A DNA stretch of 64,000 bases from Pseudarthrobacter sp. NamE2 (GTDB taxonomy: Bacteria; Actinomycetota; Actinomycetes; Actinomycetales; Micrococcaceae): NCBI RefSeq assembly GCF_005796205.1, contig NZ_VAHN01000003.1, positions 186,001 to 250,000 on the forward strand. The letters run 5' to 3'. Under the pieces are notes generated by a model. The model was not told where the DNA came from. It made no database searches and was given only the letters and a program-made list of their open reading frames with translations. Made by a program: the position numbers and the translations under genes. Positions 1 through 8,286 of this stretch are shown piece after piece (position 1 is the first letter of the stretch; every line of letters begins with the position of its first letter).

Positions 1-463
1 CGTCGAAGAGGGCGCCGTCCTGGGCGAGAAGGTTGTTGTCCGCCGCATCTCCCGCGTTGAGGGTGCCACGGTCGACGCTTACCTGCACAAGACCTCCAAG
101 GACCTCCCGGCCCAGGTTGGCGTTCTGTTCGCGGTCGACGGTGAAGGCGAAGCCGCTGCCACCGCCGCCCACGACGTCGCCGTCCACATCGCTGCAATGG
201 CTCCGAACTACCTGACCCGCGAAGACGTTCCGTCCGAGCTGGTTGAGTCCGAGCGCCGCATCGCCGAAGAGACCGCCAAGGCCGAAGGCAAGCCCGAAGC
301 CGCCCTCACCAAGATTGTGGAAGGCCGTGTGACGGGCTTCTACAAGGGCGAGGTGCTGGTTGACCAGTCATTCGCAAAGGACGCCAAGAAGTCCGTGGCT
401 CAGGTCCTCGAAGAGGCCGGTGTCAAGGGAACCGCGTTCACGCGTTTCCGCGTCGGCTCCTAG
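1..463 (+). CDS. tsf: Elongation factor Ts, C-terminal part (5' end outside window)
   Basis: EF-Ts is the guanine-nucleotide exchange factor that recycles EF-Tu-GDP to EF-Tu-GTP in the cytoplasm. The frame is open from base 2 to the TAG at 461-463, giving about 153 residues of the dimerisation and C-terminal region. Recognisable EF-Ts stretches are [11 protein letters not shown], the LTKIVEGRV helix and GEVLVDQSF. The C-terminus FTRFRVGS is typical of actinobacterial EF-Ts. pyrH follows on the same strand, the usual rpsB-tsf-pyrH-frr order, but a strong terminator lies just after the stop, so pyrH probably has its own promoter. The N-terminal EF-Tu-contact domain is not in the window. Confidence 0.95.
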   Translation, partial: VEEGAVLGEKVVVRRISRVEGATVDAYLHKTSKDLPAQVGVLFAVDGEGEAAATAAHDVAVHIAAMAPNYLTREDVPSELVESERRIAEETAKAEGKPEAALTKIVEGRVTGFYKGEVLVDQSFAKDAKKSVAQVLEEAGVKGTAFTRFRVGS

Positions 464-476
464 TCGAAACTGCAAG

Positions 477-506
477 GGGGTGGCCACTTCGGTGGCCGCC
501 CCTTTT
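477..506 (+). terminator. Rho-independent terminator after tsf
   Basis: An 11-bp stem (477-487 with 492-502, one G-U pair) is closed by a TTCG tetraloop at 488-491 and followed by TTTT at 503-506. This is a textbook intrinsic terminator ending the rpsB-tsf transcript. Confidence 0.85.
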
Positions 507-595
507 GCATGCGCGCAGTACGCGCCAAGCCCGCCGGTTCCGGCCACCGGTTCGGCAGGATAACCTTTTTTCAGAGTTCTCAACGGGAAGGCATC

Positions 596-1333
596 ATGGA
601 AGCCGTCAATACTGTAATCCATCCAGAGAAAAGCAAACGGCGGGTCCTCCTGAAGCTCTCGGGTGAGGTCTTCGGCGGTGGCAAGCTGGGTGTCGACCCC
701 GAAACCGTCCGCGACGTCGCCAAGCAGATCGCGGCAGCCGTGCCCCAGGTCGAGGTGGCCATCGTCGTCGGCGGCGGCAACTTCTTTCGCGGCGCTGAGC
801 TCTCGCAGAGTGGCATGGACCGCTCCCGGGCCGACTACATGGGCATGCTGGGAACGGTCATGAACTGCCTGGCGCTGCAGGACTTCCTGGAGCAGGCGGG
901 CGTCGAGACCCGTGTCCAGAGCGCCATCACCATGGGACAGGTGGCGGAAGCCTACATCCCGCGGCGTGCCATCCGGCACATGGAAAAGGGCCGCGTGGTA
1001 ATTTTCGGCGCCGGTGCCGGCCTGCCCTACTTCTCCACGGACACCGTGGCTGCCCAGCGTGCGCTTGAGGTCCACGCCGACGTTGTCCTGATGGCCAAGA
1101 GCGGCGTGGACGCGGTCTACACCGCCGACCCCAAGAAGGACCCCTCAGCAGAACGGCTTGAAACGCTCAGCTACGACGACGCGCTCCGCCGCGACATCCG
1201 CGTCATGGACCAGACGGCCATGACCATGTGCAAGGACAATGACCTCTCCATGGTGGTCTTTGGCATGGAGGGCGAGGGCAATGTCACCCGCGCCATCCTG
1301 GGCGAGAAGCTGGGCACGCTGGTCACAGCCTAG
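596..1333 (+). CDS. pyrH: UMP kinase (uridylate kinase)
   Basis: PyrH phosphorylates UMP to UDP with ATP, a step of pyrimidine nucleotide synthesis, in the cytoplasm. The 245-residue protein has the amino-acid-kinase fold motifs [12 protein letters not shown] near the N-terminus, [10 protein letters not shown] (nucleotide and UMP binding), [19 protein letters not shown] and TADPKKDP. The family is usually 235-250 residues. The frame stays open upstream to 509, but I chose ATG 596 because GGGAAGG lies 5-11 nt before it and because homologues begin a few residues before RRVLLKLSG. It sits between tsf and frr, the conserved order. Confidence 0.95.
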   Translation: MEAVNTVIHPEKSKRRVLLKLSGEVFGGGKLGVDPETVRDVAKQIAAAVPQVEVAIVVGGGNFFRGAELSQSGMDRSRADYMGMLGTVMNCLALQDFLEQAGVETRVQSAITMGQVAEAYIPRRAIRHMEKGRVVIFGAGAGLPYFSTDTVAAQRALEVHADVVLMAKSGVDAVYTADPKKDPSAERLETLSYDDALRRDIRVMDQTAMTMCKDNDLSMVVFGMEGEGNVTRAILGEKLGTLVTA

Positions 1334-1360
1334 CTGCGGCTAGGATGTTTTCAGGGAAAG

Positions 1361-1391
1361 TTCCGTCCCTGCCGTGGCGGCCGGGACGGAA
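1361..1391 (+). other. Stable hairpin in the pyrH-frr spacer
   Basis: Perfect 9-bp arms TTCCGTCCC (1361-1369) and GGGACGGAA (1383-1391) enclose a nested GCCG/CGGC hairpin. No T-run follows, so it is more likely an attenuator, a processing site or an mRNA stabiliser than a full terminator. A possible -10 (TAGGAT, 1341-1346) precedes it, so frr may also have its own promoter and carry this hairpin in its leader. Confidence 0.5.
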
Positions 1392-1458
1392 GCAGCAACA
1401 GCCAACGACGCGGACGGGACCTGTAGTTCCGGACCACACCAGAACCTGAGGAGAGACA

Positions 1459-2016
1459 GTGATCGAAGAAACCTTGCTCGAAGCCGAAGAAAAGATGGAC
1501 AAGGCCGTAGAGGTAGCCAAGGAAGACTTCGCTTCCGTCCGCACCGGCAGGGCCAACCCCGGCCTGTACAACAAGGTCCTGGTGGACTACTACGGCTCGC
1601 CCACCCCGCTGCAGCAGTTGGCCTCGTTCGCGATCCCGGACGCCCGGACCATCCTCATCACCCCGTTCGACAAGACCGCCCTGCGCGATATCGAACGCGC
1701 CCTGAGTGACTCCGAGGTGGGCGCCAACCCCTCCAATGACGGCAACGTCATCCGGATCACCATTCCGGAACTGACCAAGGAACGCCGCAAGGAATACGTC
1801 AAAATCGTCAAGACCAAGGGCGAGGACGCGAAGATTTCCATCCGCAACATCCGCCGCAAGGCCAAGGAAACCTTGGACCGCCTGGTCAAGGACGGCGAAG
1901 CGGGCGAGGATGAGGGCACCCGGGCAGAAAAGGAACTGGACGGCATCACCAAGGCCCACGTGGACGGCATCGATGAGCTCCTGAAGCGCAAGGAAGCTGA
2001 GCTGCTCGAAGTCTGA
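1459..2016 (+). CDS. frr: Ribosome recycling factor
   Basis: RRF works with EF-G to split the post-termination ribosome. The protein is 185 residues, exactly the family length. Signature stretches are [33 protein letters not shown], the helix-rich [12 protein letters not shown] and a C-terminal three-helix bundle ending [12 protein letters not shown]. The start is GTG, preceded by GAGGAGAG at 1448-1455. The stop codon overlaps the cdsA start by one base (TGATG), so the two are translationally coupled. Confidence 0.97.
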   Translation: MIEETLLEAEEKMDKAVEVAKEDFASVRTGRANPGLYNKVLVDYYGSPTPLQQLASFAIPDARTILITPFDKTALRDIERALSDSEVGANPSNDGNVIRITIPELTKERRKEYVKIVKTKGEDAKISIRNIRRKAKETLDRLVKDGEAGEDEGTRAEKELDGITKAHVDGIDELLKRKEAELLEV

Positions 2017-2939
2017 TGGGCCAGGCAGATCAGGCCCCGGCAGCACGGGCGCGCACACGGGGGAAGCAGCCCAGGAGCAATCCGACGCCGAAGGCAGGAC
2101 GCAACCTGCCGGCCGCCGTGGTGGTGGGCCTGGCCATGCTGTTCGCGGTGCTCGGCGGGCTGCTCTTCCTGCCGCTCGGTTTCGTGGCCGTAACCACGGC
2201 CTTTGCCGTGTTCGGCGTCTGGGAGATCTACCGCGCCCTCGAAGCCAACGGAACAAGGATGCCCATCGTGCCGGTGATGACCGGCACGGTGGCCATGCCG
2301 TTCGTGGCCTACCTGGGCGGCATCGAAAGCCTGCTGTTCGCCATGCTGCTCAGCTCCGTGGCCGTGCTCCTGTGGCGCTCGATCGAAAGCGCCGCCGGCT
2401 CGGCCAACAGCATTTTCGCAGGAGTCTTCACCCTTGGCTGGGTGCCGTTCTTCATCAGCTTCGCCGCGCTTCCGCTGCACGCCGCCGACGGCCCGTCCCC
2501 GCTTGGGCTCTGGCCCGGCGGCACCATCCCCGACGGTGCCTGGCAGGTTGCCGTCATGCTGCTGCTGGTGGTCTCCAACGATACGTTCGGCTACCTGGTG
2601 GGCGCTTCCCTCGGCAAGCACCCGATGGCGCCCAAAATCAGTCCCAAGAAATCCTGGGAAGGATTCGCCGGCTCTGTTGCCGGCGCCATCCTCATCGGCG
2701 TCCTGGCCTGCCTTTTTATCCTGGACAAGCCCTGGTGGGTGGGGGTTGTGCTGGCCGTTGGCACGGTGGCTGCCTCTACAGCGGGTGACCTCGCTGAGTC
2801 CATGGTGAAGCGTGAACTGGGCGTGAAGGACATGAGCAGCATCCTGCCAGGGCACGGCGGAGTCATGGACAGGCTCGACTCCATCGTGTTCGCTTCCCCC
2901 GTTGTCTTTGTCCTTTACGGTCTGGTCGCCGGAGCCTGA
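2016..2939 (+). CDS. cdsA: Phosphatidate cytidylyltransferase (CDP-diacylglycerol synthase)
   Basis: CdsA makes CDP-diacylglycerol from phosphatidic acid and CTP, the branch point of phospholipid synthesis, in the cytoplasmic membrane. The protein is 307 residues. After a basic, Pro/Ala-rich 35-residue N-terminus come about eight hydrophobic segments. The C-terminal family signature is complete: SMVKRELGVKDMSSILPG followed by HGGVMDRLDS, which holds the metal-binding aspartates. It overlaps frr by one base. In many actinobacteria rlmN and dxr follow cdsA. Here dxr is 24 kb downstream and rlmN is not in the window. Confidence 0.93.
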   Translation: MGQADQAPAARARTRGKQPRSNPTPKAGRNLPAAVVVGLAMLFAVLGGLLFLPLGFVAVTTAFAVFGVWEIYRALEANGTRMPIVPVMTGTVAMPFVAYLGGIESLLFAMLLSSVAVLLWRSIESAAGSANSIFAGVFTLGWVPFFISFAALPLHAADGPSPLGLWPGGTIPDGAWQVAVMLLLVVSNDTFGYLVGASLGKHPMAPKISPKKSWEGFAGSVAGAILIGVLACLFILDKPWWVGVVLAVGTVAASTAGDLAESMVKRELGVKDMSSILPGHGGVMDRLDSIVFASPVVFVLYGLVAGA

Positions 2940-3017
2940 CCAATAAACCCTGCCGGGCCGGCACCATAGACTGGTGCAGCAGCGCTACGGCTCAGAAGCA
3001 TCATCGAAGGAAGCACA

Positions 3018-3602
3018 GTGGCATTGGACATTCATCGGCAGATCTCCGGGTCCTTTGAGCGCGTCGCGCGCAGTGAGTACGGCTACAACGCCAGGCAGGT
3101 GGATCAGTTCCTGCAGCGGGCGCGCATTTCCCTGGAGAGTCCCGAAGCCGCGGCCGAGCCCGTCAACAGCGCCGACGTCCGCGCCGTTTCCTTCGACCCC
3201 GTCAAGGGCGGCTATTCGGCATCAGTGGTGGATGCAGCCCTCGACAGGCTGGAGGACGCCTTTGCCCGCAGGGAACGTGACGACCTGATCGCAGCCCGGG
3301 GCGAGGACGCCTGGCTGCGGGAAATCGGCAAGCTCTCCGGCATCCTCCGCGGCCGGCTGCACCGTCCCGACGGCGAACGCTTCCGCAGGCCCACAAAGAA
3401 GAAGGCACGCAGCTACAACACCGCCGACGTCGACCGGCTGTGCCGTGAGCTCGTTGCCTACCTGGAGCAGGACAAGCCGCTGAGCGTGGACAGCGTCCGG
3501 CGCGCCGTCTTCCGCCCAGCCGTGGGCCGCGACGGCTACGAGGAAGCCCAGGTTGATGCTTTCCTGGACCGCGTCGTCGAGTTGATGGCCGCCATCGACT
3601 AG
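3018..3602 (+). CDS. DivIVA-domain-containing protein
   Basis: This 194-residue protein has several short DivIVA-like segments of the type YGYNARQVDQFL: residues about 10-30 (FERVARSEYGYNARQVDQFL), 60-85 (GGYSASVVDAALDRL), 130-150 (YNTADVDRLCRELVAYL) and 165-192 (GYEEAQVDAFLDRVVELM). In known DivIVA/Wag31 proteins such motifs begin a polar coiled coil that recruits cell-wall machinery. This protein lacks the long coiled coil, so it resembles the short DivIVA-domain proteins of Micrococcales whose role is not established. It starts at GTG after GAAGGAAG. A possible -10 (TAGACT, 2967-2972) gives it a promoter separate from cdsA. Confidence 0.75.
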   Translation: MALDIHRQISGSFERVARSEYGYNARQVDQFLQRARISLESPEAAAEPVNSADVRAVSFDPVKGGYSASVVDAALDRLEDAFARRERDDLIAARGEDAWLREIGKLSGILRGRLHRPDGERFRRPTKKKARSYNTADVDRLCRELVAYLEQDKPLSVDSVRRAVFRPAVGRDGYEEAQVDAFLDRVVELMAAID

Positions 3603-3627
3603 GTCCTGCATGTGGACAGGCATCGGC

Positions 3628-4318
3628 TCAATCCCCGCCCGGCGGGGTGGGTGACAGCGGCACGAACCGCTGCCAGATGCCCCGGTAGGCGCGGTAGCCG
3701 TAGTAGGCGGATACGGCCAGGAAGCTTAGCCCGCACACCGCCCCGACCAGCACCGCGGTTCCCGTCCCGGCGCCGATAAGCGTCAGGACCAGCCCCGCCA
3801 GGATGGCAATCAGGGCAGCGTTCGCGGCGGTCATGAAGATCATGCTGCTCCCGGCAAGGTGGCTGAGGTTGCTGCGGGTTCCGAAGAAGAAATATGTCCG
3901 GCCGGAGCCGGCCTCGTCGTCGTGGTAAGCAGCCATGAGGTAGGGCGCCACGCCCGGGTCCAGGTCCACATAGGCGGCCCGCAGCCGGTTCATCGCGGTC
4001 ACGTACATCAGGTCCTCCTGCGCTACGTTCAGGACGCGCACCTGCGTGAGCAGCCCCATGGCCACGTCAATGCACAGGATGGTCACCGCAAGCAGCACGA
4101 ACGCGTCCGAGAACCGGGTGGCCTGGCCCACCAGTGCTGCGCTTACGATGCTGGCCGAGGTGAACGTAAGGAACATGCTGATCCGGGTCAGCGCCTCGCT
4201 CTGGGTGGTGCTGCGGGAGGCCAGCAGGGCCCCAGTGCTCGGTGGCGGGCAGCTGCGCCCGCACGGACGGCGGCACCCGGTCCTGCGGCCCTGGCGGACT
4301 CCCGCCGTCGGTGGACAT
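3628..4318 (-). CDS. Four-TM membrane protein, apparently frameshifted near 4230-4233
   Basis: I do not recognise the family. The uninterrupted frame (3628-4176) encodes 182 residues with four hydrophobic segments in two pairs and a loop containing YLMAAYHDDEAG. It has no start codon that fits the neighbour spacing. In another frame an ATG at 4318 (or GTG 4333, just after the symporter stop) begins MSTDGGSPPGPQDRVPP. The two frames join smoothly as ATEHWALLASRSTTQSEALT if one G is removed from the GGGG run at 4230-4233 (minus strand). The gene would then be about 230 residues and the last of the minus-strand symporter operon. Either the strain carries a frameshift or the assembly has a one-base error. 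Confidence 0.6.
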
Positions 4319-4336
4319 GGCGCAATTGTGCACCTG

Positions 4337-5821
4337 TCAGCGTTCGGTAGCCAGCGGCCGTTCCGGGGTGTGCAGCCGGGTCATGACCCGCGCCATCGTC
4401 CTCGGGACCCTGCCGGCGGTGGCGCGCGAGACTACGACCATCACCGTGAAGGCCGCGGGAACGCTCCACGCCGCGGGCTGCGCGAGCCAGACGGGTATGC
4501 TCGCCGCGCCCGCCACCGCACCAATGACCATTGCCCCGCCGCAGAGCAGGCCGCCGGTCACCATGCCGGCGATCGCACCGGCGTCGGTCAGTCCCCGCCA
4601 CCAGATGCCCAGCAGCAGGACCGGGCAGACCGTGGACGCGGTGAAGGCGAACACCAGGCCCACGCTGCCGGCGAGGGCGAAGGAGTCCGTCATGAAGGCG
4701 AACGCCAGCGGCACGACGGCGGACATCACCGCAGCGAGGCGGAACCCGCCGACGCCGGCGCCCAGGACGTCCTGGCTGATGACCCCGGCCAAAGAGACAA
4801 CCAGCCCTGACGTTGTGGACAGGAAAGCGGCGAACGCGCCGGCCACCACCAGGGCCGAGAGAAGATCGCCTGCCGTTCCATCCACAAGCTCACCCGGTAG
4901 CAGCAGCACCAGGGCGTCCGCCTGGCCGGACCGGGCCAGGTCCGGGGCGAACATCCGCCCCACCATGCCGTAGGCGGTGGGAAACAGGTAGAAGACCGAG
5001 AGCAGCCCCAGGACGATCAGGGTGGTCCTCCGCGCCGACTGCCCGTCAGGGTTGGTGTAGAAGCGCACCAGCACGTGCGGGAGCCCCAGGGTGCCGAACA
5101 GCAAGGCAACCAGCAGGGAGATGTTCTGGTAGAGGCCGGCCGGGGGTGCGCCGGTCGGATTCACGGCCGGCGGAGCCAGCTCCGGGGCATCGGCCCCGGC
5201 CAGCATAAACACGATGAAAAGGATTGGCACGGCCAGGGCGGTCAGCTTGAGCCAGTACTGGAACGCCTGGACGAACGTTATGGAGCGCATCCCGCCGGCG
5301 ACCACGGTCAGGCAGACGACGATCACCACCGCCACCGATCCCACCCAGGACGGCAACCCCGTGGTGATCCGGATGGTCAGCGCGGCGCCGTGGAGCTGGG
5401 GAACAATGTAGAGCCAGCCCACCAGCACCACTACCAGGCTGGTGACCTTCCGTACGGGCCGCGAGTCCAGCCGCGCCTCGGTAAAGTCGGGGATGGTGTA
5501 GGCCCCGGAGCGGCGCAGCGGTGCGGCGACGAACAGCAGCAGCATCAGGTACCCGGCCGTGTAGCCCACGGGGAACCAGAGCGCGTCCGTCCCGGAGAGC
5601 AGGATCAGCCCTGCCACACCCAGGAAGCTGGCGGCGGACAGGTACTCGCCGCCGATGGCCGAGGCGTTCCACCAAGGGCGCACGGTCCGCGACGCAACGT
5701 AGAAATCGCCGGTGGTGCGGGAAATCCGGAGGCCGTAGAAGCCGATCACCGCGGTAGCCACGGACACCACGGCAAGCGCGGCAATGGCAACGGCGGCGTT
5801 CACGGGGCCATCACTGGTCAC
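4337..5821 (-). CDS. Sodium:solute symporter, cation/monocarboxylate (ActP-like) type
   Basis: This 494-residue integral membrane protein of the SSS family has about 13 hydrophobic segments. Family features include TTGDFYVASRTVRPWWNASAIGG near the N-terminus, then GEYLSAASFLGVAG, YTIPDFTEAR and LGLPHVLVRFYT. The last is also present in the ActP homologue at 8664-10280 (AALPHVLMRFYT), so the likely substrates are acetate, pyruvate or similar monocarboxylates; the exact substrate is inferred. The start is GTG 5821, overlapping the upstream small membrane gene by 11 bases, which implies co-translation. It is encoded downstream of a LytS/LytTR pair. Confidence 0.82.
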   Translation of the reverse strand: MTSDGPVNAAVAIAALAVVSVATAVIGFYGLRISRTTGDFYVASRTVRPWWNASAIGGEYLSAASFLGVAGLILLSGTDALWFPVGYTAGYLMLLLFVAAPLRRSGAYTIPDFTEARLDSRPVRKVTSLVVVLVGWLYIVPQLHGAALTIRITTGLPSWVGSVAVVIVVCLTVVAGGMRSITFVQAFQYWLKLTALAVPILFIVFMLAGADAPELAPPAVNPTGAPPAGLYQNISLLVALLFGTLGLPHVLVRFYTNPDGQSARRTTLIVLGLLSVFYLFPTAYGMVGRMFAPDLARSGQADALVLLLPGELVDGTAGDLLSALVVAGAFAAFLSTTSGLVVSLAGVISQDVLGAGVGGFRLAAVMSAVVPLAFAFMTDSFALAGSVGLVFAFTASTVCPVLLLGIWWRGLTDAGAIAGMVTGGLLCGGAMVIGAVAGAASIPVWLAQPAAWSVPAAFTVMVVVSRATAGRVPRTMARVMTRLHTPERPLATER

Positions 5822-6161
5822 CGGCCAGGTCCCGGTAGCGGGCCTCGTTCCGGGCGGCGGTGCGGATGTACAGCCAGGCGCTCAGCCCGATCACCGGATA
5901 GATGCCGGCGCCCAGCAGGAGCCAGCCGAAAGGGATGCCGGCAATGCGGGTTTCGGCCAGGCCCGGAACCACGGCCAGCAGCAACGGAAATGCTGCCAGG
6001 ATCACCAGGAATCCTCCGGCGACCACCAGGGCAAGCCGCAGCTGCGACCGGATCAGGGACCTGACAAAAACCTGCCCCACGTCCGATTCCTGCGCGGCTT
6101 CGCGTGTCTCCTGGGAAACCCGCGCCGGGGTGGCGGGAGCGGTCACCCGCACCCTGGTCAC
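5811..6161 (-). CDS. Small two-TM membrane protein paired with the symporter (DUF485-like role)
   Basis: This 116-residue protein has a hydrophilic N-terminus and two membrane helices: residues about 43-67 (LALVVAGGFLVILAAFPLLL) and about 75-100 (IPFGWLLLGAGIYPVIGLSAWL). It ends with a charged tail, NEARYRDLAGDQ. SSS symporters of the ActP group are usually preceded by a DUF485 partner with two helices, and this gene holds that position, though its sequence is not clearly DUF485. The start is GTG 6161, whose GTGA overlaps the response-regulator stop by 4 bases. It is probably an accessory subunit or stability partner of the symporter, by inference. Confidence 0.65.
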   Translation of the reverse strand: MTRVRVTAPATPARVSQETREAAQESDVGQVFVRSLIRSQLRLALVVAGGFLVILAAFPLLLAVVPGLAETRIAGIPFGWLLLGAGIYPVIGLSAWLYIRTAARNEARYRDLAGDQ

Positions 6162-6874
6162 GTCTGCGGCCTGATCCGGGTGGCGCCAAGCTTTTCCCGC
6201 ACGGTGGGCAGGTGCCGCCGGCTGATGGGGAGGCTGGCGCCGGCGACGGTCACGCACGGGCCGTCCGCGGCAAGCTTCATGGAGGTGACGTGCTTCAGGG
6301 CTACGAGGTAGGACCGGTGGGTGCGGAGGAATCCCGCCTCCGCCCATTGCTGCTCCAGGTCGGCCAGCGGCACCCGGATCAGGTAGCTGGCGTCGGCTGT
6401 GTGCAGCCGCGCATAGTCTCCCTGCGCCTGGACGTACGTGACGTCGTCGCGCCGGATCATCCTGGTGGTCCCGCCCTGGTCCACCGTGATCATCTCGGGC
6501 GCGCTGCCGCCGTCACGCAATTCACTGATCCGGCCCACCGACCGTGCCAACCGCTCCGCCCGGACCGGCTTGAGGAGGTAGTCCACGGCCGCAAGTTCGA
6601 AGGCGGCCAGCGCGTGGTCCTCATCAGCGGTTACGAACACCACGGCCGGCGGGTGGCTGCTGGCCGAAATGGCCCGGGCGATGTCCAGCCCGGACACGGC
6701 CGGCATATGGATGTCCAGGAAGACCGCGTCCACGGTCCCGGTGGAGAGGGCGCGGAGGGCCTCCGACCCGGACGTCGCCCGGAGGACCTTGCCGATGCGT
6801 CCGTCCCGGCCCAGCAGGAAAGCGAGTTCTTCCACGGCGGGCAGCTCATCATCGACGACGAGGACGTTAATCAT
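6158..6874 (-). CDS. LytTR-family response regulator
   Basis: This cytoplasmic DNA-binding response regulator has 238 residues. The receiver domain (about 1-120) shows VLVVDDE at the start, phospho-acceptor Asp54 in VFLDIHMP and KPV near residue 105. The LytTR DNA-binding domain (about 128-235) shows DDVTYVQAQGDYARLHT and FLRTHRSYLVAL. I chose ATG 6874 because the protein then begins MINVLVVDDE. AGGAGG directly abuts that ATG, so a slightly upstream GTG (6904) is possible. It is encoded after its kinase and overlaps the small membrane gene. The LytTR-type direct repeat at 8127-8156 is a plausible target. Confidence 0.88.
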   Translation of the reverse strand: MINVLVVDDELPAVEELAFLLGRDGRIGKVLRATSGSEALRALSTGTVDAVFLDIHMPAVSGLDIARAISASSHPPAVVFVTADEDHALAAFELAAVDYLLKPVRAERLARSVGRISELRDGGSAPEMITVDQGGTTRMIRRDDVTYVQAQGDYARLHTADASYLIRVPLADLEQQWAEAGFLRTHRSYLVALKHVTSMKLAADGPCVTVAGASLPISRRHLPTVREKLGATRIRPQT

Positions 6875-6925
6875 CCTCCTAGGGTAGCTTTCCGGCGCCA
6901 CGGGACCGGCCAAGGGGCCGCGGAC

Positions 6926-8107
6926 TCAGGCATTGTGGCCGGGCTGGGACTTGGGCACCCGCATGGTGATCAGCGTCCCTTCGCCCGGGGCGGTTTCGAT
7001 AACCAGGCCGTGGTCTTTGCCGTAGACCTGCCGCAGCCGGGCGTCGACGTTCCGCAGCCCCACATGGAGGCCGTCGGTGTGCCCGGCGAGCATGGACCGA
7101 AGCTGGCCGGGATCCATGCCCACCCCGTCGTCCTCGATGGTCACTTCGGCGAAGGCCCCGGCGTCGTTCGCCGTGATACTGATGTGGCCCGGCCCCTCCT
7201 TGGCCTCCAGCCCGTGCCGGACGGCGTTCTCCACCAGCGGCTGCAGGCTGAGGAACGGAATCACCGTGCCCAGCACCTCCGGTGCAACGCGCAGGCTGAC
7301 CTGCACGCGCTCGCCGAACCTGGCCCGTTCCAGCAGCAGGTACCGGTCAATGCAGCGCAGCTCCTCAGCCAGGGTGGTGAAGTCCCCGTGCCGCCGGAAG
7401 GAGTATCGCGTGAAATCGGCGAATTCAACCACGAGTTCGCGTGCCCGCTGCGGATCGGTGTTGATGAAGGACGCGATTGCGTTGAGGGAGTTGTAGATGA
7501 AGTGCGGGCTGATCTGCGCCCGCAGCGCCCGCACTTCGGCTTCCATCAGCAGGGTCCTGGACGCGTCCAGTTCTGCCAGTTCCACCTGCGCGGCAACCCA
7601 GTCCGCCACCTCCCCGGTGGCGCGCACCAGCCCGGCCCCGGCGTCCGGCGCGAACGCGGCCACTACGCCCACCACCCGGGAGTCCGCGCGCACCGGGGCG
7701 ATCACTGCGGCGAGGGCGCCCCCGGTGCCGTCAGCACCTGCCGGAAGCACGGCGGTGCGGCCGCCGGCCAGGACGCCCGCCGCCAGGTCCATCAGCCGTG
7801 CCTTCAGCTCGTCGCCCGTTCCGTCCCAGGCCAGCACGTCCGAGGTGTCGGTAATGGCCAGGGCGTCGCAGCAGAGCAGGCCGCGCAGCTGGCGGCTGGC
7901 TTTCGCCGCACCGCTCGGGTTCAGGCCCCGCCGGAGGTGCTGGCCCGCCTGCGATGCGGCATGGAGGGTGTGGTAGGTGGCGCGTTCGGCGTCCGTGCCG
8001 AGGTCCCGGAAGGAGCGGAGCACCTTGAGTCCCACGCCGACGACGACGGCAATGGCCATGGCGATAACGGCCACTGCGGCGGCGGTCAGGAGGGGGGATT
8101 CCGGCAT
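6926..8107 (-). CDS. LytS/YehU-type sensor histidine kinase
   Basis: This 393-residue kinase has one N-terminal membrane helix (residues 6-30), a cytosolic sensor region of GAF-like size (about 45-180) and the His-kinase core of the LytS group. The phosphorylated histidine is His202 in ISPHFIYNSLNAI. The ATP-binding region has an N-box LVENAVRHG (about 291-299), a G1-type box EDDGVGMD (about 326-332) and HVGLRNVDARL. In this family pyruvate or cell-envelope signals are known inputs. Here the neighbours are monocarboxylate symporters, so a carboxylate signal is a reasonable inference. It heads the five-gene minus-strand unit. A -10-like TACGCT (8115-8120) lies 7 nt before its ATG and suggests a leaderless mRNA. 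Confidence 0.87.
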   Translation of the reverse strand: MPESPLLTAAAVAVIAMAIAVVVGVGLKVLRSFRDLGTDAERATYHTLHAASQAGQHLRRGLNPSGAAKASRQLRGLLCCDALAITDTSDVLAWDGTGDELKARLMDLAAGVLAGGRTAVLPAGADGTGGALAAVIAPVRADSRVVGVVAAFAPDAGAGLVRATGEVADWVAAQVELAELDASRTLLMEAEVRALRAQISPHFIYNSLNAIASFINTDPQRARELVVEFADFTRYSFRRHGDFTTLAEELRCIDRYLLLERARFGERVQVSLRVAPEVLGTVIPFLSLQPLVENAVRHGLEAKEGPGHISITANDAGAFAEVTIEDDGVGMDPGQLRSMLAGHTDGLHVGLRNVDARLRQVYGKDHGLVIETAPGEGTLITMRVPKSQPGHNA

Positions 8108-8126
8108 GGTGCCCAGCGTAGCCGTT

Positions 8127-8156
8127 GCCGTTTATCGCAGCATCCCGACCGTTGAG
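8127..8156. promoter_or_regulatory. Predicted LytTR response-regulator binding site (direct repeat)
   Basis: Two 9-mers, GCCGTTTAT (8127-8135) and ACCGTTGAG (8148-8156), are separated by exactly 12 bp. The described LytTR site is two imperfect copies of [TA][AC][CA]GTTN[AG][TG] spaced 12-13 bp. The second copy fits fully and the first fits except for its first base. The site lies between the divergent kinase and DUF485-actP genes, just upstream of the kinase -10. Confidence 0.6.
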
Positions 8157-8182
8157 CGACCACAGGACGCCCGGATCTGGAA

Positions 8183-8198
8183 TGTGGCAACCGGCACA
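8183..8198. promoter_or_regulatory. Possible CRP/GlxR-like site upstream of DUF485-actP
   Basis: TGTGGCAACCGGCACA has the TGTG-N8-CACA outline of actinobacterial CRP-type (GlxR) sites but lacks the inner A and T of the consensus TGTGA-N6-TCACA. It lies about 90 bp before the DUF485 start codon. Confidence 0.35.
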
Positions 8199-8286
8199 AA
8201 GCACAGTGAGTGAAGCCACACCGGTGTTGTCCCCGTCCCGGGCCTGCCGCCGGATGTGTTCCGGCAAGTCTCTACGAGGAGGAAAG

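Noticed and set aside
3633..3647. CCCCGC/GCGGGG hairpin as a terminator between the DivIVA-like gene and its convergent neighbour
   Set aside because: The stem is only 6 bp, lies inside the coding end of the minus-strand gene and has no T-run on either strand.
6104..8155. Long plus-strand reading frame opposite the kinase and regulator genes
   Set aside because: A GC-skewed shadow of the real minus-strand genes, rich in Gly, Arg, His and Gln, with no family motif. The opposite strand has clear LytS and LytTR motifs.
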